Positions 52,992 through 64,000 of a stretch of 64,000 nt of DNA are shown piece after piece. A program made the translations under genes and the position numbers. The stretch's first letter is position 1, and the number at the start of each line of letters is the position of its first letter. The DNA lies in the NCBI GenBank assembly GCA_943325105.2, contig CALPOD020000001.1, positions 1-64,000 on the forward strand, in the 5' to 3' direction. The notes below the pieces were generated by a model. That model was not told where the DNA came from and made no database searches. It worked only from the letters and a program-made list of their open reading frames with translations. This stretch comes from Candidatus Fokinia solitaria. Lineage in GTDB: Bacteria > Pseudomonadota > Alphaproteobacteria > Rickettsiales > Midichloriaceae.

Positions 52992-54256
52992 TACAGTTGT
53001 TTTAAATGTTTAATAATCACTTCATCTATTTCTTCACCATAGATTTTTTCTTCCTTACTATTTGACATATTTCTGACTATATATTCACCACTTTCAAGCT
53101 CATCATCACCAAAAATAATACAAAGACAAACTTTTTCTCTATCTGCTATCTTTAATCGCTTTTTGGTTGATATTCCATAATCAAAAAACACTTTAATACC
53201 TTTACTACGTAGTTCATTTGCAAGGTTTATTGCATGATTTTCAGCTGTATTACCAATTGGCACTAAATAACATGCTTTGTTGTTTGGTACAAAATCATTC
53301 TGATTCAATAATTCACATATTCTATCTACACCTAGAGCAAAACCAACAGCGGGTATTGATGGACCACCCATAGATTCAAAGAGTTTATTATACCTACCCC
53401 CAGCACCAACAGCATTTTGTGATCCTAATCGATTACTCTTAACTTCAAAGACCATATGCGTATAATAATCTAAACCCCTCACTAATCTAGGATTTTCTTT
53501 ATATTCTATATTTAAAAGACTTAGGCCATCACAGACGCTTGAATAGTAATCTAAAGAATCTTGGTTTAAATAATCGGATATGATAGGAGCATTTTTCACT
53601 ATTTCTATATCGCCTTCATCTTTTGTATCAAGCACTCTTAATGGATTAGTGGCTAATCTTTTCCTTCCTATCTCTGATAACTTAGATTCATAACTTGACA
53701 GATACTTCTTAAGCACTTCTTTATATCTTTCAGCTGATTCTGGATCACCTAGAGAGTTTATTTCAAGATCAACTGCCTCCTCTAGTTTAAGATCTTTTAA
53801 AATCGACATCATAATATTTATTATCTCAACATCTGCATATGGTGATGCACTTCCGAATAACTCGCAATTAAACTGATAAAATTGTCTATAACGACCTTTT
53901 TGAGGCCTTTCATGTCTGAATAATGGACCATATGTAAAGAATCTTTTGGGAAGATTTTGAGTCCAACCATTACTGATCATTGATCTAACCATTGCAGCAG
54001 TGAATTCAGGCCTTAAAGTTATTGTTCTTTTTTCTCTATCTACAAATGTATATGTTTCCTTAGTAACTATGTCTGAGGTCTCACCTAATGTTCTATGGAA
54101 TACGCTCGAATACTCAAAAATTGGCAGAATAATTGGTGAATAATTGTTTAGTGTCGCAATTTTTTCCCCGATTTCTATAACCTTTCTATAGGTTATTAAC
54201 TCATGATCAACTAGATCTCTTATACCTCTAATTGTTTGAATTTCTTGTTTCATCAC
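52991..54256 (-). CDS. hisS: Histidyl-tRNA synthetase
   Basis: Class II aminoacyl-tRNA synthetase charging tRNA-His. The 421-residue protein has motif 1 around TLNNYSPIILPIFEYSSVFH, motif 2 in FFTYGPLFRHERPQKGRYRQ, the histidine signature LVRGLDYYTHMVFEV and motif 3 in AVGFALGVDRI, followed by the anticodon-binding domain (KACYLVPIGNTAENHAINLA). Length is normal. Its stop overlaps the phr start by one base, making a hisS-phr pair. Divergent from the 510-residue Nudix-like gene. Confidence 0.96.
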   Translation of the reverse strand: MMKQEIQTIRGIRDLVDHELITYRKVIEIGEKIATLNNYSPIILPIFEYSSVFHRTLGETSDIVTKETYTFVDREKRTITLRPEFTAAMVRSMISNGWTQNLPKRFFTYGPLFRHERPQKGRYRQFYQFNCELFGSASPYADVEIINIMMSILKDLKLEEAVDLEINSLGDPESAERYKEVLKKYLSSYESKLSEIGRKRLATNPLRVLDTKDEGDIEIVKNAPIISDYLNQDSLDYYSSVCDGLSLLNIEYKENPRLVRGLDYYTHMVFEVKSNRLGSQNAVGAGGRYNKLFESMGGPSIPAVGFALGVDRICELLNQNDFVPNNKACYLVPIGNTAENHAINLANELRSKGIKVFFDYGISTKKRLKIADREKVCLCIIFGDDELESGEYIVRNMSNSKEEKIYGEEIDEVIIKHLKQL

Positions 54257-54332
54257 GTAATTTTTATGTTAAGATTTACTTTTAATAAGAACAAAAAACC
54301 AATAACATATATCAAAAAATAAAACAAAGTAT

Positions 54333-55865
54333 ATGAAAAATGAACTAGGTGATTCACTAACAAAGGATGTAATACAAAGACTAATTGATCTTTCTAATCC
54401 TTATTTGTCAGAAAAAAGTATCATAGAACTCGAAACAATACCTGAATTGTCTATAAACGATGCATTTGTTCAAACAAGCTTTTTCTTCTCATCAACTCCG
54501 AAAATTTGTTTTGTAGATCAAACTGGTGAAATAGCAACCCTGTATTCAGAACTTCCAAAAGTTGTATTAACTGAAGAAGAAATAGAAACAGTTGCAAAAT
54601 GGGTTGAAGTACAAGCCGAAAAAGAAGCAAAATATGTTAATAAAAAACATTTTTTGATTGAAGATATTACTTATGATCATGCTAAAAATACTGTTTTTTT
54701 GAAAGCTTTTCAGACTGATTATGGGATTATGAGTGCTCTATCAAGAAAATTTGCTGATAAATTTAAAACTGGTGTTATCACACCATTTATAACAACTGAT
54801 GATCAAGTGTTAATTCTTGAAAGAAATGATAGGTGGGGATTAAATTCAGCCGTAGCAGGATTTATTGAGCCAGATGGATTTGAGAAGTCATTGGAAAATT
54901 TAGTGGAAAAAACAGCAGTTTATGAAACAATAGAAGAAGTTCTAGCTATATATCCGGAAGGCAAAATATATGATCCATTTACCAAGACAAAGCATATGGA
55001 ATATGACAAACCATTGAGTGAGTTAGAATTACAAACAGCAATAGGTGATATATCAATTTCACAATTATCCTTCAGATCACCTCATCGAAGTTCAGATCAA
55101 GCTCCTTTTTCTATTGGCACAGCTGAGTTCATAGCTCCTCAAAGATTACTAATAAATTCTCAATCATTAAGAGCAATTATTGAAAATAATACAGCTCCTC
55201 ATTATTATGAACACACAATAGATCGATATCAAGAAGAATTAAAAATTCTCAAAGCACTTCTACAATCCATAGGACAAAAAGAAGCAGCGACGGAGTTAGC
55301 AAAAATGCAATCAATCATACAATACTATTCCCAAAATAAGTATTTAAGTAATGAAATAAAAGATAAATTAGAATTTTATGATAGGATTCTTAAAAACAAA
55401 GTTACTCTAGAAGAATTACAATCTTATATCCAAAAGTATCAGGAATCAGATGAATGTAGAGGATACAGGTTTGTTGATTTGAATAGTCTAGACAGAATCT
55501 TAGAAGCATGGTCTGCCAAACCAAGCTGGTTACTGAAGCCAATCATATCCGCAGCTTTGCCAAATGATACTTTCGAAGATTTTATTGATGTTGCTGAACT
55601 CACTGCAGAAGAATTAGCTATAAAACTCCTTACACTCGACTCTCAAAAATATAGATTAACACCTGAAACACAATATTTATCCAAGATAGTTTTTCACATA
55701 CTGAAAGAACATCCTGAGCAAATAAATGAGTTACTAACTCCTTCAATCATGAGGGTTGCAGTAGGATCAAAAGATGAATACTCTGATGAAATAAGAAAAT
55801 TAATCACTGGAAATGAAGAGTCGCTAGTCACATGGCCTGAAGTATCAACAATACAAATAGAATAG
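54333..55865 (+). CDS. Large protein with a degenerate Nudix-like region (510 aa)
   Basis: A 510-residue cytoplasmic protein I cannot place in a named family. Residues 1-140 are acidic and helical. Around 147-204 a Nudix-like strand (TGVITPFITTDDQVLILERN) is followed by a box-like segment GFIEPDGFEKSLENLVEK with ETIEEVL, which keeps G176 and the EE pair. It has an insertion and lacks the canonical R-E spacing, so hydrolase activity is doubtful. The pattern resembles NADH-pyrophosphatase-like Nudix proteins. Residues about 300-380 are long helices and may form a coiled coil. There is no signal peptide or membrane segment. It precedes rpoB by 331 bases, where rplJ-rplL normally lie. Confidence 0.6.
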   Translation: MKNELGDSLTKDVIQRLIDLSNPYLSEKSIIELETIPELSINDAFVQTSFFFSSTPKICFVDQTGEIATLYSELPKVVLTEEEIETVAKWVEVQAEKEAKYVNKKHFLIEDITYDHAKNTVFLKAFQTDYGIMSALSRKFADKFKTGVITPFITTDDQVLILERNDRWGLNSAVAGFIEPDGFEKSLENLVEKTAVYETIEEVLAIYPEGKIYDPFTKTKHMEYDKPLSELELQTAIGDISISQLSFRSPHRSSDQAPFSIGTAEFIAPQRLLINSQSLRAIIENNTAPHYYEHTIDRYQEELKILKALLQSIGQKEAATELAKMQSIIQYYSQNKYLSNEIKDKLEFYDRILKNKVTLEELQSYIQKYQESDECRGYRFVDLNSLDRILEAWSAKPSWLLKPIISAALPNDTFEDFIDVAELTAEELAIKLLTLDSQKYRLTPETQYLSKIVFHILKEHPEQINELLTPSIMRVAVGSKDEYSDEIRKLITGNEESLVTWPEVSTIQIE

Positions 55866-56196
55866 AACTCTGAGAGATTGATAATTGAAAGCTCATAATA
55901 TCGGTGGTTCACATTTTTTTACTAATGTCAACTACTTCTAAATATATTCTTCTTGCATTACTTTGATATGCGTGTTATGTTCCTGTTCCACACCTTGTGT
56001 GTATTCTTATATATAAATATTGATTTTATTCTATAAAAATAGAACTTATGATTTTTCCAAAAAATGTTATGAAACTCTACAATAGTTCAGATAGATTAGG
56101 AAGTTCTATTTCCCCAATGTGATTGCATATGCAATTTATAATATACAAAATCAAAGAGTAACGTTGAAAAACATCAAAAATAAGTAAGAGGTATCT
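55866..56196 (+). other. 331-base intergenic region upstream of rpoB
   Basis: No coding frame or RNA gene is evident here. It holds a perfect 14-base palindrome, ATTGCATATGCAAT, at 56122-56135, and a small CACAC/GTGTG hairpin near 55990. A Shine-Dalgarno-like AAGAGG at about 56186-56191 precedes the rpoB GTG. TACAAT near 56090 could be a -10 but lacks a good -35. The rpoBC promoter probably lies in this region. Confidence 0.4.
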
Positions 56197-59100
56197 GTGT
56201 CTAGTGAAATATCATATTCCATAAGAAAAAGTTTAAAAAGAAAGAATTTTGGTAGGGTTACCACAACCACTGAGATACCTAATCTAATTCATACTCAAAA
56301 AGTTTCATATAATGACTTTTTGCAATTGGATGTCCCTGCAGATCAAAGGCAAAACAAAGGGTTACAAGGTATATTGAAATTTATCTTTCCACTTGCGGAT
56401 TTTGAAAACAAGGCAACTCTAGAATATGTAAAATATACTCTTTTTAAGCCTAAATATGATTTACAGGAATGTACACAAAGAGGTATTAATTATTCTGCTT
56501 CTCTTTCTATCACTGTCAGATTAATCATATGGGAAACTAATGATGAGGGTGAAAGAGAGATAAAAAGCATAAAAGAACAAGATGTATTCATGGGTGAAAT
56601 ACCTCTCATGACAGACAGCGGTACTTTTATGATAAATGGTGCACAAAGAGTTGTTGTATCTCAGATGCATAGATCTCCTGGAGTATTTTATACACATGAT
56701 GGAGGAAAGAACAACAGCACAGGTAAATACTTGTATTCTGCAAGTATAATGCCATATAGAGGCTCATGGCTTGACTTTGAATTTGATAACAAAGACATAG
56801 TATTCTGTAGAATAGATAGAAAGAGAAAGATTTTCATCACAACATTATTAAAGGCTCTAGATTTTACGAATGATCAAATTATTGAAACATTCTATAATCC
56901 AACCAGATATCAATACAAAAATGGCAATTGGATAAAGACTTTAGAACTAAGCAAATTAAAAGGAGTCAAGTTAGATTATGATTATGTAGACGCTGACACA
57001 GGTGATGTAATATTCCCTGCGAATGTAAAAATCACTCCTAAAATGCTCAGAGATAATGCAGACAAACAAGGTAGGCATTATGTAGTGGGCAAAGAAGAAA
57101 TAGTTGGTAGATACATATATCAAACTATATATCATCCAAAAACAGGTGAAGTAGTGATGCAAGGTGGTAAAGAAATCACAGCTGCAATTCTTGATTACAT
57201 GATAGAAGATCTAGGAATAAAAGTAATTGATGTTTTAGATGTTGATCATATAAACATTGGCGCATACATTCGTAACACACTTGCTCTCGATAGGAATCAA
57301 ACAAGAGAAGAGGCACTATATGAAATATTTGCTATTCTCAAAAACTCTGAAGCGCCATCAGTAGAAGCAGCAGAGATACTTCTAAATAATAGATTCTTTG
57401 ACAAAGCGAGATATGATTTGTCTCCTGTTGGAAGAATGAAAATCAATATGAAGCATGATCTTGATGTTCCAACTGATATGACTTGCTTAACTCAGGAAGA
57501 TATCATAGCAGTTCTAAGACATTTAGTGAGTTTACGCGATAACAACGGTGAAGTAGATGATATAGATAGTTTAAGTAACAGAAGGGTAAGACCGGTTGGT
57601 GAATTGATTGAAAACCAGTTCAGACTAGGTTTAGTAAGGATTGAAAGGTCTATTTTAGAAAGAATGAATAGTGCTGATCTAGATTCAGTAATGCCACACG
57701 ATCTTATCAATTCTAAATCACTATCTGCAATAATTCAGGAGTTCTTTGGAACATCTCAACTTTCTCAATTTATGGATCAAATCAATCCATTATCTGAAGT
57801 GACTCATAAGAGAAGGGTGTCAGCATTAGGACCTGGAGGACTAAGTAGAGATAGAGCTGGTATGGCTGTGCGTGACGTTCACTTAACTCACTATGGTAGA
57901 ATATGTCCAGTCGAAACTCCAGAAGGTCAAAATACAGGTCTTATTAACTCACTAGCTACGTATGCTGGGATAGATGAATATGGTTTCATTGACACTCCTT
58001 ACTATAAGGTAACAAACGGATACGTTACAAGTGAGATCAATAGGTTATCTGCCATCGTAGAAAGTAAATACATAATAGCTCAGGCAAGTGCTACAGTCGA
58101 TGAAAATGGAAAATTAATAGACGAGTTTGTAACTTGTAGAAAATATGGTGAGTATGGCATTACAACTCCTCCAGAAGTTCAATATATAGACGTTTCTCCT
58201 AAACAACTTATATCTGTTGCAGCATCTTTAATACCATTCCTAGAAAATGATGATGCGAACAGAGCGCTGATGGGTGCAAACATGCAAAGGCAAGCAGTTC
58301 CACTACTGAGAAGTAAGGCTGCTTTAGTTGGTACTGGTATGGAAAGGATTGTTGCATGTGATTCAGGAGCCGTTGTTATTGCAAAAAGATCTGGTGTAGT
58401 AGAACAAGTTGATGCAAGTCAGATTGTCGTTAGATCGGATGAATCTTCTGAAGGAGATAGACTATTCGGTATAGATGTATACAAACTTATGAAGTATCAG
58501 AAGTCAAATAAATCTACCTGTATGAACCAAAAACCTATAGTAAATATAGGTGATATAGTTAAAGTAGGAGATGTAATTGCTGATGGCACATCAACTGAAA
58601 ACGGAGAGCTTGCATTAGGAAAAGATGTATTAGTAGCATTCATGCCATGGCATGGTTACAACTATGAGGATTCAATCTTAATATCTCAAAGAATTGTACA
58701 GGAAGATGAGTTTTCATCAATTCACATTCAAGAGCATGAATTAGTTGCAAGAGATACTAGATTAGGACCTGAAGAGATCACAAGACAGTTACCAGGTGCT
58801 GCTCCAGAAAGTCTTTTAGCACTTGATGAAGATGGAATCATTACAGTTGGTTCTCACGTTGAAGCAGGTGATATCCTAGTGGGAAAAGTAACGCCTAAGA
58901 CAGAGTCTATTTTAACTCCTGAAGAGAAGCTTTTAAGAGCAATTTTCGGTGAAAAAGCAGCCGAGGTACGTGACTCTTCAATGCGCGTTCCTCCAGGTGA
59001 ATCTGGTGTAGTAATTGGTGTACGTGTTTTCACAAGAAGAGGTGTTGAAAAAAATGAACGTGCAATTCTTATTGAAAAAGCAGAGATTGATCAATTAACA

Positions 59101-60333
59101 AAAGACTATGAAAGTCAAATTGCAATAATAGAAAGAGCTGTTGAGTCTAAACTATTATTATTGTTGAAAGGACAAAAGTTGATGAATGCTTACAGAGGAT
59201 TTGAGGTTGGCACAGTTATAGATGAAAAAGTATTTTTTGCAATTGATAAAGCACACAGATGGAATATACCTGTAACGCTCAATAATGAAGATATTAAATC
59301 ATTGAATGCTACATATGAAAAGACTAAGAAAGAATTTGTTGAAGATTTAAAACATAAGTCTGATAAGGTTCAGAGTAGTGATCATTTCCCTCAAGGGGCA
59401 CTTAAAATTGTAAAGGTATATATAGCAAGAAAATTAAGATTACAGCCTGGCGATAAAATGGCAGGTAGACACGGTAATAAAGGCGTTGTATCTAAAGTTT
59501 TACAAGTAGAAGATATGCCATTTTTGGAAGATGGAACTCCAGTAGATATAGTGTTAAATCCTATCGGCGTACCATCAAGGATGAATGTCGGTCAGATTCT
59601 TGAGACACATCTTGGCTGGGCTGCAAAAAACCTTGGTAAACAGGTTGGTGAAATGGTTGATAATATCAATCAAATATACGATATTTCTCAGCTAGAGAAG
59701 CTACGTGAAAAATTCATTGAAATATATGGTAGTGCAAACGCAGCTGACAAAGAAACAAGAGAAAGAATTGCTAAAATGTCACCAGGTGATTTGATGCAAT
59801 ATGCAGAGAGCATGAGATCAGGAATACCAATGGCTACACCTCCATTTGATGGAGCAACAGATTCTGAGCTTTCAGCAATATTAGTTGCTTCAGGTGTTAG
59901 TTCCTCTGGACAGACAAGGCTGATAGATGGAAAGACAGGTGAGTTTTTCGATAGAGAAATAACAGTTGGTTATATTCATATGTTAAAGCTAGATCACTTA
60001 GTAGCTGATAAAATCCATGCTCGTTCTACTGGTCCATACAATCTAGTTACTCAACAGCCGCTTGGTGGTAAGCAACACTTTGGTGGACAAAGATTTGGTG
60101 AAATGGAATGTTGGGCATTAGAAGCATATGGAGCTGCTTACACACTACAGGAAATGTTAACAGTTAAGTCTGATGACATACCAGGTAGAATAAAAATATA
60201 TGAAAACATTATCAGAAATGATCTTGATTTCGAGTATGGTACCCCTGAATCATTTAATGTAATGATTAAAGAGATAAAGTCTCTCTGCTTAAACATTGAA
60301 CTATTAACTGATGAAACAAAAGATCAAAAATAG
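56197..60333 (+). CDS. rpoB: RNA polymerase beta subunit
   Basis: The catalytic beta subunit of core RNA polymerase. The 1378-residue protein is full length for an Alphaproteobacterium. Landmarks: [19 protein letters not shown] at the start; the rifampicin region [20 protein letters not shown] followed by [34 protein letters not shown]; the active-site [29 protein letters not shown]; and the C-terminal [20 protein letters not shown]. Rifampicin-contact residues look wild type (Q, D, H and S positions kept). The start is GTG with AAGAGG six bases before. rpoC follows after 8 bases. No rplJ/rplL precede it. Confidence 0.98.
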   Translation: MSSEISYSIRKSLKRKNFGRVTTTTEIPNLIHTQKVSYNDFLQLDVPADQRQNKGLQGILKFIFPLADFENKATLEYVKYTLFKPKYDLQECTQRGINYSASLSITVRLIIWETNDEGEREIKSIKEQDVFMGEIPLMTDSGTFMINGAQRVVVSQMHRSPGVFYTHDGGKNNSTGKYLYSASIMPYRGSWLDFEFDNKDIVFCRIDRKRKIFITTLLKALDFTNDQIIETFYNPTRYQYKNGNWIKTLELSKLKGVKLDYDYVDADTGDVIFPANVKITPKMLRDNADKQGRHYVVGKEEIVGRYIYQTIYHPKTGEVVMQGGKEITAAILDYMIEDLGIKVIDVLDVDHINIGAYIRNTLALDRNQTREEALYEIFAILKNSEAPSVEAAEILLNNRFFDKARYDLSPVGRMKINMKHDLDVPTDMTCLTQEDIIAVLRHLVSLRDNNGEVDDIDSLSNRRVRPVGELIENQFRLGLVRIERSILERMNSADLDSVMPHDLINSKSLSAIIQEFFGTSQLSQFMDQINPLSEVTHKRRVSALGPGGLSRDRAGMAVRDVHLTHYGRICPVETPEGQNTGLINSLATYAGIDEYGFIDTPYYKVTNGYVTSEINRLSAIVESKYIIAQASATVDENGKLIDEFVTCRKYGEYGITTPPEVQYIDVSPKQLISVAASLIPFLENDDANRALMGANMQRQAVPLLRSKAALVGTGMERIVACDSGAVVIAKRSGVVEQVDASQIVVRSDESSEGDRLFGIDVYKLMKYQKSNKSTCMNQKPIVNIGDIVKVGDVIADGTSTENGELALGKDVLVAFMPWHGYNYEDSILISQRIVQEDEFSSIHIQEHELVARDTRLGPEEITRQLPGAAPESLLALDEDGIITVGSHVEAGDILVGKVTPKTESILTPEEKLLRAIFGEKAAEVRDSSMRVPPGESGVVIGVRVFTRRGVEKNERAILIEKAEIDQLTKDYESQIAIIERAVESKLLLLLKGQKLMNAYRGFEVGTVIDEKVFFAIDKAHRWNIPVTLNNEDIKSLNATYEKTKKEFVEDLKHKSDKVQSSDHFPQGALKIVKVYIARKLRLQPGDKMAGRHGNKGVVSKVLQVEDMPFLEDGTPVDIVLNPIGVPSRMNVGQILETHLGWAAKNLGKQVGEMVDNINQIYDISQLEKLREKFIEIYGSANAADKETRERIAKMSPGDLMQYAESMRSGIPMATPPFDGATDSELSAILVASGVSSSGQTRLIDGKTGEFFDREITVGYIHMLKLDHLVADKIHARSTGPYNLVTQQPLGGKQHFGGQRFGEMECWALEAYGAAYTLQEMLTVKSDDIPGRIKIYENIIRNDLDFEYGTPESFNVMIKEIKSLCLNIELLTDETKDQK

Positions 60334-60341
60334 ATAAAATT

Positions 60342-63300
60342 ATGAGTGTATTTTCTAGTTATTTTAATGTTACTGACGATCTAGATGCTTTTAACAGAAT
60401 TAGAATCTCTTTAGCATCTCCAGAGACTATTTTATCATGGTCTTTCGGTGAGGTATCACGTCCAGATACAATAAACTACCGTACAACAAAACCTGAGCCT
60501 CGAGGACTATTCTGTGCAAGGATTTTTGGTCCAGTACAAGATTATGAATGCTTGTGCGGTAAATACAAAAGGATGAAACACAGAGGCATAGTATGTGAAA
60601 AGTGTGGTGTAGAAGTCACAACCTCAAAAGTTCGTAGAGAAAGAATGGGGCACATACAATTAGCAGCTCCAGTTGTACATCCATGGTTTGTATCACGTAT
60701 ATGCACATTGCTCGACATGCAACTTAAAGCGATAGATAAAGTATTGCAATTTGAGCTGTATATAGTTTATGAGCCTGGAGTATCTAACTTTAAAATGAAT
60801 CAGCTCATCACTGAAGAAGAATATAACAGTGTGAAGTATGAACTTGGTGATGATGCGTTTGATGCTGGCGCAGGTGCTGAATCTGTGAGAAAAATTCTTG
60901 CAAATCTTGACCTTGATGCTGAAAGAACTACTCTGCGCGGTGATCTTGTAAATACGACATCAGAGATAAAGCGTAAAAAAATTGTAAAAAGATTAAAACT
61001 AATAGAAGGCTTTATAGAATCAGGGAATAAACCAGAGTGGATGATCTTAGAAGTTATGCCAGTAATTCCACCTGACATAAGACCTCTTGTGATGCTTGAT
61101 GGTGGTAGGTTTGCTACATCTGATTTAAATGAACTGTATAGAAGAGTCATAAATAGAAATAACAGATTAAAGAAGTTAATAGATCTTAAGGCTCCAGATA
61201 TCATAGTTAGAAATGAGAAAAGGATGCTGCAAGAATCTGTTGATTCTTCATTTGATAATAGTAGAAAAGCAAAGGCAGTAAGAGCTTCTAATAAGAGACC
61301 TTACAAAGCACTTGCAGATATGTTGAAAGGTAAGCAAGGTAGATTTAGACAAAACCTTCTTGGAAAGCGTGTGGACTATTCAGGTCGTTCTGTGATAGTT
61401 GTTGGTCCTGAATTAAAGCTACATCAGTGCGGTTTACCAAAAACAATGGCAATGGAGCTCTTTAAACCATTCGTATTAGCAAGGCTTGAAATGACAGGTG
61501 CAGCAGCAACTTTAAGGTCTGCACATAAAATGATAACATCTAAGCGTCCGGAAGCTCTTCATGCATTAGAACATGTTGTAAGGGAGCATCCAGTGCTATT
61601 GAACAGAGCGCCAACTCTTCACAGATTAGGTATCCAAGCATTTGAACCAATTCTGATTGAAGGGCAAGCTATTCAATTACATCCATTAGTTTGTGCAGCT
61701 TTCAATGCTGACTTTGATGGTGATCAGATGGCTGTACACGTTCCTTTATCAATTGAAGCTCAGCTTGAAGCTAGGGTATTAATGATGTCAACAAATAACA
61801 TCCTTAGTCCAGCAAATGGTAAGCCGATTATCGTTCCATCTCAAGATATAATTTTAGGATTATATTATTTAAGTCTTGAGCTTCCTAATCAAATAGGAGA
61901 AGGAATGTTTTTTTCTGGCATTGCAGAAGTTGAACATGCATTACATAGCAAAAAGGTTTCATTACATGCGAAAATAAAATGCCGCTGTAAGGTAACTGGT
62001 ATGGATGGACAAATCATGGAATACTTACTTGATACTACAGCAGGGCGTGTTCTTATATCAGAATTACTACCTCAAGATGGAAGAATAAGCTTTGATCTAA
62101 TCAATAAAGTTTTAAACAAAAAAGAAGTCTCTAGCTTAATAGATAGTGTTTATAGACATTGTGGACAGAAAAGCACAGTCATATTTGCAGATAAGATAAT
62201 GCAATTAGGATTTAAATATGCTTGTAAGTCTGGTTTATCAATAGGGAAAGATGACATGGTTGTACCTCAAACAAAAGGCAGATACATCAATGATGCGATG
62301 CAAGAAGTACAACAATATGACATGCAGTATGCTGAAGGGCTTATAACATCTGGTGAAAAATACAATAAAACAGTTGATACTTGGTCTAGATGTACAGATA
62401 AGATAGGTATAGATGCTATGAAAATCATATCAGGTCAAACTCTTGATACTGGTGATAGCTTGGGACACACTCTTAATAGCATCTTTATGATGGCTGATTC
62501 AGGGGCGCGTGGTTCTGCTGCTCAGATTAAGCAGTTGGTTGGTATGAGAGGTCTTATGACTAAACCTTCTGGTGAAATCCTAGAGACTCCAATTAAATCA
62601 AACTTCAAAGAAGGTTTGACAGTTCTTGAGTACTTCACATCAACACATGGTGCGCGTAAAGGTCTTTCTGATACTGCCTTGAAAACAGCTAACTCAGGTT
62701 ATCTTACAAGAAAGTTGGTCGATGTTGCACAGGATTGTGTGATTACAGAAGCTGATTGTGGATCAACTGATGGTATTATAGCTAAGCCAGTGATTGAAAG
62801 TGGTGAAATAACAACTGCTCTAAGTGAAATCATATTAGGTAGGGTTTCTGCGAAGGATATTTTTCATCCGATCACAAATAAGCTCATGATAGGTGCAGGA
62901 GATATGATAGGTGAGCGTGAAGTTGAGATGATAGATGAAGCAGGTATTGATTCAATCAAAATAAGATCAGTCTTAACATGTAAGACTAAAAAAGGAATAT
63001 GTATAAAATGTTATGGGCGTGATTTAGCTACTGGTGAATGGACTAACCTAGGTGAAGCTGTTGGTGTCATAGCCGCGCAGTCGATCGGTGAGCCTGGTAC
63101 TCAGCTGACAATGAGAACGTTCCACATAGGTGGTGCTGCTCAGAAAACAAGTACTCAATCAAGTGCTATTGCATCTCACAGTGGGTTAGTTAAATTCTCA
63201 CATAAAAATACTGTGTTTGATAGTAAAGGAAAACAAATAGTGATGAGTCGTAACTGTGAAGCAATGATATATGATGCACATGGATATGAAAAAGCTAGAT

Positions 63301-64000
63301 ATAAAATACCATATGGATCAAGACTCTTATTTGATGATGGTGATAAAGTCGAAGCAACTCAAAAGCTTGCAGAGTGGGATCCATTCACAGTGCCAATTAT
63401 AACTGAAAAGACTGGTATTGCTAAGTTCATAGACCTGGTTGATAGGGTGTCGATGAACGAAATACAAGATGACATCACAGGTGTGGTCAACAGAATAGTA
63501 GTTGATAGTAAGAATTTTGGTAAAGGTAATAGTGATTTACGTCCACGTATTGCTTTATATGATGAAAAAGGTAATGTTTTAACTCTTGCAAATGGTTTAG
63601 AAGCACGTTATTTCCTGGCAGTTGATGCTATTTTGAGTGTTGCTGATGGACAGGAAGTACAAGCTGGTGATATTCTTGCTCGTATACCTAAAGAATCATC
63701 TAAAAACAAAGATATTATCGGTGGTTTACCTCGTGTGGTAGATTTATTTGAAGCTAGACAACCAAAAGATCACTCAGTTATTAGTGAAAGCGATGGTATT
63801 ATAGAATTTGGTAAAGATTATAAATCTAAAAGACGTATAATAGTTCGTAATTCTGAAAATACTGAAGATTGCACTGAATACTTTGTCCCTAGAGGTCGAC
63901 ATATAACAGTAACTGAAGGTGATTTTGTTAAAAAAGGAGATATGTTGATGGAAGGTAGTCCTTCACCACATGATATATTACAGGTCATGGGCACTGAAGC
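60342..64000 (+). CDS. rpoC: RNA polymerase beta' subunit (partial, runs off window)
   Basis: The beta' subunit of RNA polymerase; 1219 codons are present and the C-terminal part, probably 150-200 residues, lies beyond the window. Landmarks: [17 protein letters not shown]-type start; the zinc-binding [38 protein letters not shown]; the catalytic [16 protein letters not shown] with the three Mg2+-binding aspartates; the bridge helix and trigger-loop region ([20 protein letters not shown]); and the second zinc cluster [15 protein letters not shown]. The ATG at 60342 follows the rpoB stop by 8 bases, so the two are cotranscribed. Confidence 0.97.
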   Translation, partial: MSVFSSYFNVTDDLDAFNRIRISLASPETILSWSFGEVSRPDTINYRTTKPEPRGLFCARIFGPVQDYECLCGKYKRMKHRGIVCEKCGVEVTTSKVRRERMGHIQLAAPVVHPWFVSRICTLLDMQLKAIDKVLQFELYIVYEPGVSNFKMNQLITEEEYNSVKYELGDDAFDAGAGAESVRKILANLDLDAERTTLRGDLVNTTSEIKRKKIVKRLKLIEGFIESGNKPEWMILEVMPVIPPDIRPLVMLDGGRFATSDLNELYRRVINRNNRLKKLIDLKAPDIIVRNEKRMLQESVDSSFDNSRKAKAVRASNKRPYKALADMLKGKQGRFRQNLLGKRVDYSGRSVIVVGPELKLHQCGLPKTMAMELFKPFVLARLEMTGAAATLRSAHKMITSKRPEALHALEHVVREHPVLLNRAPTLHRLGIQAFEPILIEGQAIQLHPLVCAAFNADFDGDQMAVHVPLSIEAQLEARVLMMSTNNILSPANGKPIIVPSQDIILGLYYLSLELPNQIGEGMFFSGIAEVEHALHSKKVSLHAKIKCRCKVTGMDGQIMEYLLDTTAGRVLISELLPQDGRISFDLINKVLNKKEVSSLIDSVYRHCGQKSTVIFADKIMQLGFKYACKSGLSIGKDDMVVPQTKGRYINDAMQEVQQYDMQYAEGLITSGEKYNKTVDTWSRCTDKIGIDAMKIISGQTLDTGDSLGHTLNSIFMMADSGARGSAAQIKQLVGMRGLMTKPSGEILETPIKSNFKEGLTVLEYFTSTHGARKGLSDTALKTANSGYLTRKLVDVAQDCVITEADCGSTDGIIAKPVIESGEITTALSEIILGRVSAKDIFHPITNKLMIGAGDMIGEREVEMIDEAGIDSIKIRSVLTCKTKKGICIKCYGRDLATGEWTNLGEAVGVIAAQSIGEPGTQLTMRTFHIGGAAQKTSTQSSAIASHSGLVKFSHKNTVFDSKGKQIVMSRNCEAMIYDAHGYEKARYKIPYGSRLLFDDGDKVEATQKLAEWDPFTVPIITEKTGIAKFIDLVDRVSMNEIQDDITGVVNRIVVDSKNFGKGNSDLRPRIALYDEKGNVLTLANGLEARYFLAVDAILSVADGQEVQAGDILARIPKESSKNKDIIGGLPRVVDLFEARQPKDHSVISESDGIIEFGKDYKSKRRIIVRNSENTEDCTEYFVPRGRHITVTEGDFVKKGDMLMEGSPSPHDILQVMGTE

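Noticed and set aside
56122-56135. Palindrome ATTGCATATGCAAT upstream of rpoB considered as an operator
   Set aside because: Perfect, but built of A/T-rich bases and unsupported by a second copy in the window; kept only as a note in the intergenic entry.

Overview
The window is a 64 kb, AT-rich, gene-dense bacterial chromosome segment. It looks alphaproteobacterial, most likely from an obligate or facultative intracellular member of Rickettsiales; Holosporales is not excluded. Evidence for this: a circularly permuted, two-piece ssrA (tmRNA) gene of the alphaproteobacterial type; a DnaE whose N-terminal PHP motif is degenerate; a pyruvate,phosphate dikinase regulator; a CADD-type p-aminobenzoate synthase beside folate genes, as known from Chlamydia and Rickettsiales; and shuffled ribosomal and RNA polymerase operons. 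A flagellin gene, a photolyase, a class D beta-lactamase and an EptA-type transferase suggest a lineage less reduced than Rickettsia proper. I see no rRNA, insertion sequence, prophage or CRISPR array.

Layout. 1-7.7 kb: rnhA, tRNA-Pro, a Nudix hydrolase, an abutting pair made of a putative membrane protein and a protein-kinase-like gene, tRNA-Ile2 (antisense to the end of the kinase gene), ppa-rpsP, a Kef-type antiporter, glyA, a 78-residue unknown and an A-type Fe-S protein. 7.7-15.5 kb: ruvX-dnaE, ychF and map-pepP. 15.5-21.6 kb: a 1190-residue GltD/PyrK-like flavoprotein, folD, and a two-gene unit of class D beta-lactamase and GrpB-like protein. 21.6-24.8 kb: tuf-rpsJ-rplC ending at a terminator-like hairpin, then divergent glyQ. 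24.8-37.9 kb: terC-ppsR, mutL, an M16 peptidase, an MFS transporter, radC, mnmE, an MBL-fold hydrolase, fabI and several lineage-specific unknowns. 38-43.2 kb: flagellin, trmD-comF-histidine kinase, hemB. 43.4-49.4 kb: tRNA-Ser, dgkA-eptA, folB-folKP-CADD (with a diverged tandem duplication across the folKP/CADD junction), a DMT exporter, tRNA-Arg and tRNA-Ala. 49.5-54.3 kb: mlaC, tmRNA, rpsU, tRNA-Cys, an ABC ATPase, hisS-phr. 54.3-64 kb: a 510-residue protein with a degenerate Nudix region, then rpoB and rpoC, the latter running off the end.

How the genes fit together. glyA and folD handle one-carbon folates. folB, folKP and CADD form a folate-synthesis cluster in which CADD probably supplies p-aminobenzoate. 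dgkA and eptA form a lipid A modification and diacylglycerol-recycling pair. hisS-phr, map-pepP and histidine kinase-comF are translationally coupled by start/stop overlaps. Operons that are usually conserved are broken: the S10 operon stops after rplC, rpoBC lacks rplJL immediately upstream, glyQ lacks glyS, and rpsP is apart from trmD. Near-consensus sigma-70 promoters with 17-bp spacers are easiest to see before tRNA-Pro, tmRNA, rpsU and the M16 gene.
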